A stretch of DNA of 64,000 nucleotides from Verrucomicrobiales bacterium (lineage in GTDB: Bacteria; Verrucomicrobiota; Verrucomicrobiia; Limisphaerales; J093). Positions 17,447 through 25,165 of this stretch are shown piece after piece. The DNA is taken from contig JABTUJ010000030.1 in assembly GCA_015075445.1 (NCBI GenBank), positions 62,001 through 126,000 of the forward strand, read 5' to 3'. The position numbers were made by a program, and so were the translations under genes. The notes under the pieces were generated by a model that saw only the letters and a program-made list of their open reading frames with translations, ran no database searches and had not been told where the DNA came from. How positions within the stretch are numbered: the stretch's first letter is position 1; each line of letters begins with the position of its first letter.

Positions 17447-18487
17447 ATGGCGCGCAAGCTCAGAGTCCAGTACCCCGGTGCCGTCTACCACCTCATGAGT
17501 CGCGGCAATCAGGGCCACGCGATCTTCCGCGATGACCAGGATCGCGTCCTCTGGCTCCAAACCCTCCGCGATACCTGCGCAAAAACCGGTTGGCGCATCC
17601 ACGCCTACGTGCTGATGGGCAATCACTACCATCTCCTGGCCGAAACCCCCGAGGCAAATCTCGTCGCGGGCATGAAGTGGTTGCAGGGCACTTACACCCG
17701 GCGCTTCAACCTCCGCCACCGCACCTTCGGACACTTGCTCCAGGGCCGCTACAAAGCAGTGGTCGTCGACGGAACCGAACCGCAGTACTTCGGCGTGGTG
17801 AGCACGTACATCCACCTCAACCCCGTCCGGGCGGGCTTGGTCCAGCCCGGCGAACAGCCCTTGACCAGTTACCCCTGGAGCAGTCTTCCAGCCCATGTCG
17901 GAGCCACACCCGCCCCCGAATGGCTCCGGAGCGACCGACTGCTGGGCGCCCTCGGTTTCGGCGAAGCAGACCGATCCTCCCGGCGCGGCTACGAAACGTA
18001 CCTCGAAACCCGTGCCCTGGAGTGCAGCGACCCGCGCGGACGCCGGGCCTGGGAACAGGAATGGCGCAAGCTCCGACGCGGCTGGTACCTCGGCGGCCAG
18101 GGTTTCCGGGCCAGGTTGCTCGAAGCGGTGAGCCGCTCCCTCGAAAGACCTCGCGCCGACTCCGTCAGCGGCGAGGGCGTCGAGGCCCACGGAGAAGCGG
18201 CGGCCGAGCGGTGGCTGACCGAGGGGCTGAACGCGCTGGGCTGGAAGGATGCGGATTGGACGGGAACGGAGAAGGGATCGGCCAGGAAACAGTTGTTGGC
18301 CTGGTGGTTGCGATCGCGAACCGCCGTGTCTTGCCGGTGGATCAGCAGTCGGCTGGCCATGGGTCACGAGTCCAACGTCAGCCACGCCAGCCGGACGATC
18401 GCAACGACCCGCGACCCGCAGATCCGCCAGTGGCGGGACCTGCTGGAGGCGCTCCAAGCTTCGGTGGGTGAAGCGAGCGACTCATGA
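17447..18487 (+). CDS. REP-associated tyrosine transposase (RAYT, Y1/IS200-like HUH enzyme)
   Basis: 346 residues. It starts MARKLRVQYPGAVYHLMSRG, the classic start of this family. The HUH metal site is MGNHYHLL with His60 and His62; the nucleophile is probably Tyr121 in TYIHLNPVRAG. The usual catalytic core ends near residue 170. The C-terminal extension ends in a helix-turn-helix-like region (MGHESNVSHASRTI), as in the long RAYTs. These enzymes nick single-stranded DNA at hairpins and are thought to spread REP sequences. The gene is flanked by the inverted ends described above and appears intact. Its stop overlaps the upstream ATG of ribD as ATGA, so the two may be coupled. Confidence 0.92.
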   Translation: MARKLRVQYPGAVYHLMSRGNQGHAIFRDDQDRVLWLQTLRDTCAKTGWRIHAYVLMGNHYHLLAETPEANLVAGMKWLQGTYTRRFNLRHRTFGHLLQGRYKAVVVDGTEPQYFGVVSTYIHLNPVRAGLVQPGEQPLTSYPWSSLPAHVGATPAPEWLRSDRLLGALGFGEADRSSRRGYETYLETRALECSDPRGRRAWEQEWRKLRRGWYLGGQGFRARLLEAVSRSLERPRADSVSGEGVEAHGEAAAERWLTEGLNALGWKDADWTGTEKGSARKQLLAWWLRSRTAVSCRWISSRLAMGHESNVSHASRTIATTRDPQIRQWRDLLEALQASVGEASDS

Positions 18488-19683
18488 AAAGCACAAGCAT
18501 TCAGATTTCTGGGACTGACCCCATGGGCTGGGCGCTGCGCCTCGCCCGCCGTGGATGGGGGCGAACCTCTCCCAACCCCATGGTCGGCGCCGTCCTCGTC
18601 AAATACGGACGCCTCATCGGCCAGGGCTGGCACCAACGCGCCGGGGGTCCCCACGCCGAAATCGTCGCTCTCGACGACGCCAGTCGTCGTGGCGAAAGCC
18701 CCAACGGCGCCACCCTCTACGTTACCCTCGAACCCTGCTCTACCCACGGTCGTACCCCCCCCTGCACCGACGCCCTCATCGCCGCCCGCCTCCAACGCGT
18801 CGTCGTCGCCACCACCGACCCTAACCCGTGCCACGCCGGACGCGGTCTCGAACTGCTGCGCCGCGCCGGCCTCGAGGTTCACCTCGGTCGACACGCCGAC
18901 GCCGCCACCCGTCTCAACGAGGCCTTCAACCACTGGATCGTTCACCGCACCCCCTTCGTCACCCTCAAAGCCGCCATGACCCTCGACGGCCGGATCGCCA
19001 CCGCGCGCGGTGAGTCGAAATGGATCACCGGCCCCGCCGCCCGCATCCACGCCCATCACCTGCGCCGCAGTGCCGACGCCATCCTGGTGGGCGTGAACAC
19101 CGTGCTGGCCGACGACCCCGCCCTGACCGTCCGCACCCCCGACCCCTCCGCCACCCGCCGCGCCTCAACCACCCCGCCCCCAAGCCCGCGCCGTATCATC
19201 CTCGACTCCCGCGCCCGCACCCCGCTGTCGGCCCAAGCGATCAGCGACCCCTTCGCCAACCGCACCACCGTCTTCGTGGCCTGCCATGCTCCCGCACGAC
19301 GCGTCGCGGCCCTTGCCCGCCGAGTAAAGGTCGTCCCCACGCCTACCCGTGGCGACCGCCTTGACCTCGCCTGGATCCTGCACCGTCTGGGACAGGAGAA
19401 CGTCACGCACTTGCTCGTCGAAGGCGGCGGCGAAGTCCATGCCTCCTTCCTCGAACAAGGGCTCGCTCACCGGATCGCCTTCTTCTACGCGCCAAAAGTC
19501 CTCGGCGGACGCGCCGCCCGCCCCGCCGTGTCCGGGAAGGGCTTTGGCACACGCGACACCCTCCCCCGGCTCGTCCAGCTCGAGTGGCGCACTTTCGGGG
19601 AAGACCTGTTCCTGACCGCCCGGTTGGCGCTACCAAACCCTGGCTCGCCTCTCGTCCGCCCGTCTCGCGTCGGCCCGGCTTGA
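18484..19683 (+). CDS. ribD: Riboflavin biosynthesis bifunctional deaminase/reductase RibD
   Basis: 399 residues from ATG 18484, or 386 from ATG 18523. RibD deaminates 2,5-diamino-6-ribosylamino-pyrimidinone phosphate and then reduces the ribose side chain with NADPH. The N-terminal deaminase has GPHAEIVALDDA and EPCSTHGRTPPCTDAL (zinc-binding His and two Cys). The reductase half has LKAAMTLDGRIATARGESKW and the late VEGGGEVHASFLEQGL. The first 13 codons before MGWALRLA come from the right end of the Y1 element, so the native start has been replaced. Its ATG overlaps the transposase stop. RibE follows after 34 bases. No FMN riboswitch is visible upstream. Confidence 0.95.
   Translation: MKSTSIQISGTDPMGWALRLARRGWGRTSPNPMVGAVLVKYGRLIGQGWHQRAGGPHAEIVALDDASRRGESPNGATLYVTLEPCSTHGRTPPCTDALIAARLQRVVVATTDPNPCHAGRGLELLRRAGLEVHLGRHADAATRLNEAFNHWIVHRTPFVTLKAAMTLDGRIATARGESKWITGPAARIHAHHLRRSADAILVGVNTVLADDPALTVRTPDPSATRRASTTPPPSPRRIILDSRARTPLSAQAISDPFANRTTVFVACHAPARRVAALARRVKVVPTPTRGDRLDLAWILHRLGQENVTHLLVEGGGEVHASFLEQGLAHRIAFFYAPKVLGGRAARPAVSGKGFGTRDTLPRLVQLEWRTFGEDLFLTARLALPNPGSPLVRPSRVGPA
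18501..18522 (-). repeat. Right inverted end of the Y1 element
   Basis: Reads ...GGGACTGACCCC on the plus strand and is the inverted copy of 17389-17410 with two mismatches. It lies inside the first codons of ribD read from 18484. Confidence 0.8.
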
Positions 19684-19717
19684 ATCGCGCCCGCGTTCGC
19701 CAGACACTCCGCGCGAC

Positions 19718-20368
19718 ATGTTCACCGGCATCGTGGAAGAAACCGGCGTGGTCGAGCGGATACACCCGACCCGCACCGCCATCGAACTCACCGTCCGTCC
19801 GCGCTTGTGCTCCCAGGGCCTCAAGGTGGGGGACAGCCTCGCCGTCAACGGCTGCTGCCTCACCGCCGTTCAGGTCAGCGGTCGGGCCTCGCGGAAGCAG
19901 GTCCGCTTCGATCTGCTCCAGGAAACCTGGCAGCGCACGAATCTCCAGTTCGTCCAGCCCGGCTCCCTGGTCAACCTCGAACGTTCCCTGCGCGCCGACA
20001 GCCGTCTCGGGGGACACTTCGTCACCGGCCACATCGATGGCGTGGGGCGCATCCGCCGCTGGGAACGGTCCGGTACCGACTGGGTCCTTGACATCGATGC
20101 CCCTCCCGAGGTCATGCGTTACGTCGTTTTCAAAGGCTCCATCGCCGTCGACGGCATCAGCCTGACCGTGGCCGAAACGCTCCCCCGGGGCGTCCGCATC
20201 TGGATCATTCCGCACACGTGGGAAGTCACCGCCCTGCGCGAGCGCAACGTCGGCGACGCCGTCAACCTCGAGGCGGATCTGGTCGGCAAGTACGTCGAAC
20301 AGATGCTGGCCAAGATGGACTTCCGCCCCGTCCGCCCAACCCGACCGGTTCGCCGGCGCTCGCGATGA
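19718..20368 (+). CDS. ribE: Riboflavin synthase, alpha subunit type (RibE)
   Basis: 216 residues. It begins MFTGIVEETGVVERI, the defining N-terminus of the enzyme. It contains the two lumazine-binding half repeats: residues 1 to about 95 with VGDSLAVNGCCLTAV, and about 96-195 with GGHFVTGHIDGVG and then FKGSIAVDGISLTV. It joins two molecules of dimethyl-ribityllumazine to give riboflavin. The length is normal (200-220). It follows ribD and overlaps tmk as ATGA. RibBA and RibH are not in the window. Confidence 0.96.
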   Translation: MFTGIVEETGVVERIHPTRTAIELTVRPRLCSQGLKVGDSLAVNGCCLTAVQVSGRASRKQVRFDLLQETWQRTNLQFVQPGSLVNLERSLRADSRLGGHFVTGHIDGVGRIRRWERSGTDWVLDIDAPPEVMRYVVFKGSIAVDGISLTVAETLPRGVRIWIIPHTWEVTALRERNVGDAVNLEADLVGKYVEQMLAKMDFRPVRPTRPVRRRSR

Positions 20369-21054
20369 AAGGCACCCTGCCGCAAGGATTCCTCCTCGCC
20401 ATCGAAGGACTCGACGGCGCGGGCAAGAGCGTGCAGGCGCGTGCCGTGGGGGCCATTCTCCAGGCGCGTGGGCTGGATGTCGTCCTCACCCACGAGCCCA
20501 CCGGCGGTCCGTGGGGCCAGCGCCTCCGCGAGTCGGCGCGTCACGGTCGGCTTGAGCCCGCCGACGAGCTGCACGCCTTCGTCGAGGATCGCCGCCAGCA
20601 CGTCCGCGAGTTGATCGAACCCAGCCTCGCCGCCGGCAAAGTGGTGATCACCGACCGCTATTACTTCTCCACCGTCGCCTACCAGGGAGCCCGGGGCTTC
20701 GACCCGACGGAGTTGCTGCGGATGAACGAAGCCTTCGCCCCGGAACCCCACCTGCTGGTCCTCCTTCAACTCACTCCCGACCAAGCCCTGGCACGCGTGG
20801 GCAACCGCGATGGCCGCGCCAACGAATTCGAGACCCTCGCCCAACTCACCCGGACCCGCGCCATCTTCGACGCCCTCGAGAAACCCTACATCCTCCGCTT
20901 GGAGGGGACCCGGCCCGTTGAAGATCTGCGCGACGAGATCCTGTTCGCCCTCAGCCGCACCGTCATCGAGCGACTGGGCCGCATGACCCGGCTCACTCCA
21001 CAAGAACGTCTGGCGGCGCTGATGACCTTTCACGGGGTGCCGACCTCTGTGTGA
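20365..21054 (+). CDS. tmk: Thymidylate kinase (dTMP kinase)
   Basis: 229 residues, ATG at 20365 overlapping the ribE stop. The Walker A loop is IEGLDGAGKSVQA at about residues 13-25. The DR(Y/H/F) motif appears as ITDRYYFSTVAYQGARG and is followed by the base-binding region. It phosphorylates dTMP to dTDP. A stretch VGNRDGRANEFE occupies the lid region. The C-terminal EKPYILRLEGTRPVEDLRDE is as in typical Tmk. Chosen start: the ATG places the P-loop at the usual distance and gives the ATGA overlap expected for a coupled ribE-tmk pair. Confidence 0.94.
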   Translation: MKGTLPQGFLLAIEGLDGAGKSVQARAVGAILQARGLDVVLTHEPTGGPWGQRLRESARHGRLEPADELHAFVEDRRQHVRELIEPSLAAGKVVITDRYYFSTVAYQGARGFDPTELLRMNEAFAPEPHLLVLLQLTPDQALARVGNRDGRANEFETLAQLTRTRAIFDALEKPYILRLEGTRPVEDLRDEILFALSRTVIERLGRMTRLTPQERLAALMTFHGVPTSV

Positions 21055-21109
21055 GATGTTGCGCGTCCACGGCGAACGCCGTTTGAGGGACGCAGGGCGG
21101 TCACGTGTT

Positions 21110-21134
21110 GTAGGCCGCGTGCCCTCACGCGGCG
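21110..21134 (+). repeat. REP-like palindrome, family B
   Basis: GTAGGCCGCGTGCCCTCACG followed by CGGCG; stem CCGCGTG/CACGCGG around CCCT. The same word occurs at 46267-46291, and variants are at 22590-22660 and 52183-52262. It lies between the convergent tmk and zinc-resistance-like genes. Confidence 0.75.
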
Positions 21135-21198
21135 TGGTTGCTCCGGCCGCGGTCTCAAGTGAGCCGGGGCCTCTGAGCGTCGGAGACCCCGGGATCGC

Positions 21199-21594
21199 TC
21201 AGGGCGCCTTGGTCTGGCCGGTGAACTTGCGCCTTTCGCGCGCCTCGAAGGCCCGGAGCTTCTCGAGCTGTTCTGGCGTGAGCCAGGTGGCCATCTGTTC
21301 GTGGGTGAGCTGGAATTGCGTGATCACCCGTTGCATGACGTCGTGATGCAAGTCGATCATGGCTTGCGCGGCCTCCGCCGCGATCGGCCGGAGCCGCTCC
21401 ACTTCCGCCTCTGAAAGTCCCAGTTCCTTCTGATAGCGCGCCGCGATTTCCTTGGTGATCTCCTCAACGGCCGGCGGCGGTCGAAACGGGGCCGGGCGCC
21501 CCCACGCGTAACCCGCCACACCCCCCACCACCGCGCCCGCCAGGAACACCGCGGTCAGGTAGAGCGCCGCCCGCACTTTGGTCAGGTTCTTCAT
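21199..21594 (-). CDS. Membrane-anchored periplasmic protein, heavy-metal-resistance/Spy-like (unconfirmed)
   Basis: 131 residues. An N-terminal membrane segment (AALYLTAVFLAGAVVGGVAG, about residues 8-27) anchors a helical domain: EEITKEIAARYQKELGLSEA, then AAQAMIDLHHDVMQRVITQF and LTPEQLEKLRAFEARERRK. The LTPEQ-type repeat pattern resembles LTXXQ-motif proteins (Spy/CpxP/ZraP), but no exact family can be fixed by eye. It is the last gene of the sigma-factor operon; its start overlaps the previous stop as ATGA. In that position it could be a target or a modulator of the ECF system. Confidence 0.7.
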   Translation of the reverse strand: MKNLTKVRAALYLTAVFLAGAVVGGVAGYAWGRPAPFRPPPAVEEITKEIAARYQKELGLSEAEVERLRPIAAEAAQAMIDLHHDVMQRVITQFQLTHEQMATWLTPEQLEKLRAFEARERRKFTGQTKAP

Positions 21595-21896
21595 CGGGAA
21601 TAGACCAGCATCACCGCCGCGGCCGGGTCGGTCCACGGCGAGGGTTGATGCTCACGGTGGTATTGCATCCAACAGAAGGCCAGCGTCAGCACCATGCAGC
21701 CGCAGGCAAGCGCCAGTCCGCGGCGGTACATCGCCAGCACGCCGCTCACTTCGCTGCCGTTCGCCGCTTCTGACTCCCCGCTCTGCCACTCCCGCAACAC
21801 CCGCTGTTCGAGCGCAAACGGGACCGGCGCCGGCGCCGGACGCGGATCGAGGGCGGCCGCCCGCAGCAGCCGCGCCAAGGGATCGGAAGGTTTCAT
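21591..21896 (-). CDS. Small membrane protein of the sigma-factor operon (possible anti-sigma factor)
   Basis: 101 residues with one membrane segment (GLALACGCMVLTLAFCW, about residues 60-76) and a soluble N-terminal part. No zinc-binding HxxxCxxC is visible, so it is not a classical ZAS anti-sigma factor. It overlaps the sigma gene upstream and the Spy-like gene downstream by 4 bases each. The gene order sigma, small membrane protein, periplasmic protein suggests that it passes a periplasmic signal to the sigma factor; that is inference. Confidence 0.65.
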   Translation of the reverse strand: MKPSDPLARLLRAAALDPRPAPAPVPFALEQRVLREWQSGESEAANGSEVSGVLAMYRRGLALACGCMVLTLAFCWMQYHREHQPSPWTDPAAAVMLVYSR

Positions 21897-22498
21897 CGTG
21901 GTTCCTCCTGCAGCAAGCGGTCCAGGGCCCGCTTCAATCGTTGGCGCGCTCGAAAGGCACGCACCCGCACCGCCACCGCGCTCCATCCGGTCGCCCGGGC
22001 AACCTCCGCCACGCTCTGTTCCTCAAGGTGCAGCAGCGTCACCACCAGCCGGTCCGCCGGCGACAGCGTGGCCAGCAGTTCCTCGACCAGCTCGCGTGCC
22101 GTCGCCCGTTGCGAGTCCGGCAACTCCTCAGTCGTCGCCGCCAGGTTCTGCACCACGCGCTCCTGTTCCTCGGTCAGGTCCGCCCACCGCAACTCCGGCC
22201 GAACGCGCTCGTGGTCGAGACGGTTGCGGCAGGTGTTCACCGCGATCCGGGACACCCAGTGCGCGAGCGGCGCGCGCCCGGAGTACTGTTCCAGCTTGCT
22301 GAACACTTTCACGAACACGACCTGCACGAGTTCCTCTTCGCTGGTGCGCCGCGGCAGGTGCGACCGGACCAGCCGCAACACCAAAGGATGGAATTGCCGC
22401 ACCAGCTCGCGCGCGGCGTCCTCATCGCCGTTCCGCACCCGGGCCAGGCAGCTCGACTCGTCCCACGCCGTCTCGGGGATATCGGCCACAGTCACCAC
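21893..22498 (-). CDS. ECF-type RNA polymerase sigma factor
   Basis: About 201 residues. Region 2 is visible (LVRQFHPLVLRLVRSHLPRR, then EELVQVVFVKVFSKLEQYSG, then LAHWVSRIAVNTCRNRLDHE), and region 4 ends the protein (LSPADRLVVTLLHLEEQSVA, then EVARATGWSAVAVRVRAFRA). The start is uncertain: there is no ATG, and GTG codons lie at 22498, 22495 and 22489. The first is given here. The downstream overlap with the small membrane protein and then the Spy-like protein suggests one regulatory unit. The promoter candidate at 22511-22540 sits directly upstream. Confidence 0.88.
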   Translation of the reverse strand: MVTVADIPETAWDESSCLARVRNGDEDAARELVRQFHPLVLRLVRSHLPRRTSEEELVQVVFVKVFSKLEQYSGRAPLAHWVSRIAVNTCRNRLDHERVRPELRWADLTEEQERVVQNLAATTEELPDSQRATARELVEELLATLSPADRLVVTLLHLEEQSVAEVARATGWSAVAVRVRAFRARQRLKRALDRLLQEEPR

Positions 22499-22510
22499 CG
22501 CACTGCCAGG

Positions 22511-22540
22511 AATGACAGCACACCCCCCGGCCGGGTTACA
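22511..22540 (-). promoter_or_regulatory. Candidate ECF-type promoter of the sigma operon
   Basis: On the minus strand TGTAACC (22534-22540) is followed after 17 bases by GTCATT (22511-22516). This is the AAC...GTC spacing of ECF promoters and suggests self-activation. The first possible start codon lies only about 12 bases further on, so the transcript would have almost no leader. Pattern match only. Confidence 0.35.
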
Positions 22541-22589
22541 GCCCCATCGCAACCCCCCGGCCGTTCTCAACTTGGCCGAATCCCCACCA

Positions 22590-22660
22590 AACCGGGTGAG
22601 GGCACCCGGGCGCAAACCTTGCCCCTCGCGCTCTTGTGGGCCGGGTACCCGCACCCGGCG
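22590..22660. repeat. Family B inverted pair (REPIN-like)
   Basis: Two palindromes face each other: ACCGGGTGAGGGCACCCGGG at 22591-22610 and GGGCCGGGTACCCGCACCCG within 22635-22660. The spacer is about 25 bases. Downstream at 22714-22721 CTGACCCC followed by GGGG resembles a Y1-element end. Nothing else is seen between the sigma gene and the ASPIC/VCBS gene. Confidence 0.65.
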
Positions 22661-22747
22661 ATCCCCCCGGGGCCAAACCGACGGCGCCACGCGAAAAAGC
22701 ACAATACTATTGACTGACCCCGGGGAGGATCGGCTTTGCTCGCCACC

Positions 22748-25081
22748 ATGAACCGAGGGCTTCAGCGAGTGCTGAGCACCGTCCTCCTGGCCGCCTTGGC
22801 TGGTGGAGCCATCCTGCTCTGGCTCCGCGGCGGACGCGAGGACACAGCAGCCAGCCCCAGAGAACTCCGAGCCGATGCCCTCCGCCAAAGCCTGACGGCT
22901 AAAGCCAGAGGGCTCGAGGCCCGCGAACGGCACGTGGCCGAAACCGCCTGGGCCAGGGAGCTGCTCGCCCAGGATTGCGGACGGACCGTCGAGGCGCTGT
23001 GGGACGCCCTGAACCGCGCCACCAACAAGCTCCGCGCCCTCGCCGCGTTTTCTCCCGGCGAACTGCTCCTCGGCCAATGGGAAAGCCGCGAGCTCCTGCC
23101 TCACGCGATCGAACGACGCCGCGCGTCCGGGACCGGACCGGTGCTGGATCCGGACGCGTGGCGGCACTGGGTCAGTCAGCTCGAACAGGCGGGCTGGCAA
23201 CTGGAGCAAGCCGAGTTCCGCCACAACCGCTTCGAGACCGACACCGCGGGTCTGCCGCGCCAGAGCGTATTCCACGTCACCGCCCATCTCATCCACCCGA
23301 CCCGTCCAGAACGCGCTGCCCTGGCAGGGGATGTCACCGTGGATTGGCTCGAACCACCGCACGGCGAGGACCTGGCCACGATCCGGCGCGTGGACGCCCG
23401 CCAACTGACCCTCACCACCCGCACGGGTGACCCGGGATTCAAGCCGCTGCTGAACGTCGCAATCGAGCCGCCGGTTCGCCTCTTCTCCATCGACCCAGTT
23501 CTGGTACATGACCTCGATCACGACGGGTTCGCGGAAGTGCTCTTGCCGTCCGTCAACCAGCTCTATCGCCACGCGCCCGACGGCAGCTTCGCCGCCGAAC
23601 CGCTCTGTCGCTTCCCGCCTGGAATCCTCTTCACCGCCCTCGTTGCGGACTTCGACGGCGACGGGACCGCCGACCTGCTTGCCGCACGGGCGGACGCGGT
23701 TGTGCTCTACCGCGGTGCCCCGCCCCAAGGCCGCTTCGACCTCCCCGAGCAGGTGGTCTGGCGGCCGCCCACACCCCTGCAAAATCCGATGGCCCTGACC
23801 GGCGGCGACATCGACCAAGACGGCGACCTGGACGTGTTCCTCGCCCAATACCGCGTCCCCACGCTGGGCCAGGTGCTGCGGCCCTTCTACTACGACGCGA
23901 ACGACGGGTTCCCCGCCTACCTGCTCCGCAACGACGGCACCGGCGTTTTCCAGGATGTGACCGTCGCCGCTGGCCTCGAGCCCAACCGCCGCCGCCGCAC
24001 CTACAGCGCGTCGTTCGCCGATCTCGATGACGACGGCCGCCTCGACCTCGCCGTGGTGAGTGACTTCCGCGGACTCGAGCTCTATCGCAATCTCGGCCAG
24101 GGCCGGTTCACCGAGGTCACCCGGGATTGGGTGACCGAGTCCCGCGCCTTCGGCATGGCCCACGCCTTCGCCGACTTCAACGCCGACGGCCGCCTCGACC
24201 TCCTGATGATCGGTATGAACTCCCCGGCCGCCGACCGCCTCGAGCATCTCGGGCTGACGCGGCCCGGCTCGGACGAAGACTGGACGATGCGCGCCCGCAT
24301 GGCCTACGGGAACCGGCTCTACCTCGCCCAACCCAACGGCGGCTTCGTGCAGACCGCGCTGAATGAGACCCTGGCACGTTCAGGCTGGTCCTGGGGAGCG
24401 AGTGCCCCGGACATCGACAACGACGGGTTCCCGGACGTGTACATCGCCACGGGCCACGACACGCAGCAATGGGTGCGCGAGTACGAGCCGGAGTTCTGGC
24501 TGCACGACCTCTACGTGGACGAGACCGTGGATGACCATACCGCGACCCTCTACTTCACGGCCAAGCACGCGCGCACCCGCGGCCAGGGCTGGTCCTACGG
24601 CGGCTGGGAGAAGAACCGGCTCTACCTCAACCTGCAAGCCGCGTCCTTCCTCGAAGTCGCGCACCTCCTCGGCCTCGCCCTCGAGGAGGACTCGCGCAAT
24701 GTCGTGGCCGAGGATCTCGACGGCGACGGACGGCAGGACCTGATCGTGACCACCTACGAACGCTGGCCGGAAGTCCGGCAGACCTTGCGGATCTACCAGA
24801 ACACCCTGCCCGACACCGGTCATTGGATTGGGTTCCGCTTCCCCGCCGGCCGGCCGGGAGGAAGCCCAATCGGGACGCAGGTGCGGGTCCACTGGGGAAG
24901 TCATCGCGCGGTGCGACAGGTGGTCACGGGCGACTCTCACCGCAGCCAGCATTCCAGCATCCTGCACTTCGGCCTGGGCGCCGCGACCGCCGTGGAGGAG
25001 GTCACGGTGCGTTGGCCAAACGGCGAGCAGATGACCCTCCGTCAGCCTGCGATCGACCGCTACCACGAGCTCGTCCCGTGA
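22748..25081 (+). CDS. ASPIC/UnbV protein with VCBS/FG-GAP repeats (CRTAC1-like)
   Basis: 777 residues. A signal anchor lies near the N-terminus (VLSTVLLAALAGGAILLWL). The middle contains FG-GAP/VCBS repeats with calcium-binding loops (DLDHDGFAE, DFDGDGTAD, DIDQDGDLDV, DLDDDGRLD, DFNADGRLD, DIDNDGFPDVY, DLDGDGRQD). The C-terminal about 90 residues form an ASPIC/UnbV domain (PIGTQVRVHWG, then VTVRWPNGEQMTL). Such proteins are exported and are probably adhesive or substrate-binding; no catalytic role is established. ATG 22748 is chosen over TTG 22736. It is divergent from the sigma operon. Confidence 0.85.
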   Translation: MNRGLQRVLSTVLLAALAGGAILLWLRGGREDTAASPRELRADALRQSLTAKARGLEARERHVAETAWARELLAQDCGRTVEALWDALNRATNKLRALAAFSPGELLLGQWESRELLPHAIERRRASGTGPVLDPDAWRHWVSQLEQAGWQLEQAEFRHNRFETDTAGLPRQSVFHVTAHLIHPTRPERAALAGDVTVDWLEPPHGEDLATIRRVDARQLTLTTRTGDPGFKPLLNVAIEPPVRLFSIDPVLVHDLDHDGFAEVLLPSVNQLYRHAPDGSFAAEPLCRFPPGILFTALVADFDGDGTADLLAARADAVVLYRGAPPQGRFDLPEQVVWRPPTPLQNPMALTGGDIDQDGDLDVFLAQYRVPTLGQVLRPFYYDANDGFPAYLLRNDGTGVFQDVTVAAGLEPNRRRRTYSASFADLDDDGRLDLAVVSDFRGLELYRNLGQGRFTEVTRDWVTESRAFGMAHAFADFNADGRLDLLMIGMNSPAADRLEHLGLTRPGSDEDWTMRARMAYGNRLYLAQPNGGFVQTALNETLARSGWSWGASAPDIDNDGFPDVYIATGHDTQQWVREYEPEFWLHDLYVDETVDDHTATLYFTAKHARTRGQGWSYGGWEKNRLYLNLQAASFLEVAHLLGLALEEDSRNVVAEDLDGDGRQDLIVTTYERWPEVRQTLRIYQNTLPDTGHWIGFRFPAGRPGGSPIGTQVRVHWGSHRAVRQVVTGDSHRSQHSSILHFGLGAATAVEEVTVRWPNGEQMTLRQPAIDRYHELVP

Positions 25082-25165
25082 AGGGGTGGTGCAACCATCC
25101 CGCCTTCCCGGCCTCTCGAACTGCCGCTTTACGTCCGGTGGCCCGGACGGCAGACTCCCGGTCCT

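Larger units (their letters stand above)
17389..18522 (+). mobile_element. Y1/RAYT-type single-gene element with 22-bp imperfect inverted ends
   Basis: The left end (17389-17410) reads GGGGTCAGTCCCTGAAACCT then GA. The right end (18501-18522) is its inverted copy and matches at 20 of 22 positions. The only gene inside is the Y1 transposase. Near the left end a second inverted word (TTGACCCC at 17412-17419) could form a hairpin with GGGGTCA, as is usual for single-strand transposases. The 12-base core GGGGTCAGTCCC, or its shorter form GGGGTCAG, recurs at several other places in the window. The right end lies directly against codons of ribD. Confidence 0.8.

Noticed and set aside
18484..18530. 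FMN riboswitch before ribD
   Set aside because: The region consists of transposase end and gene start; no conserved FMN aptamer words are seen.
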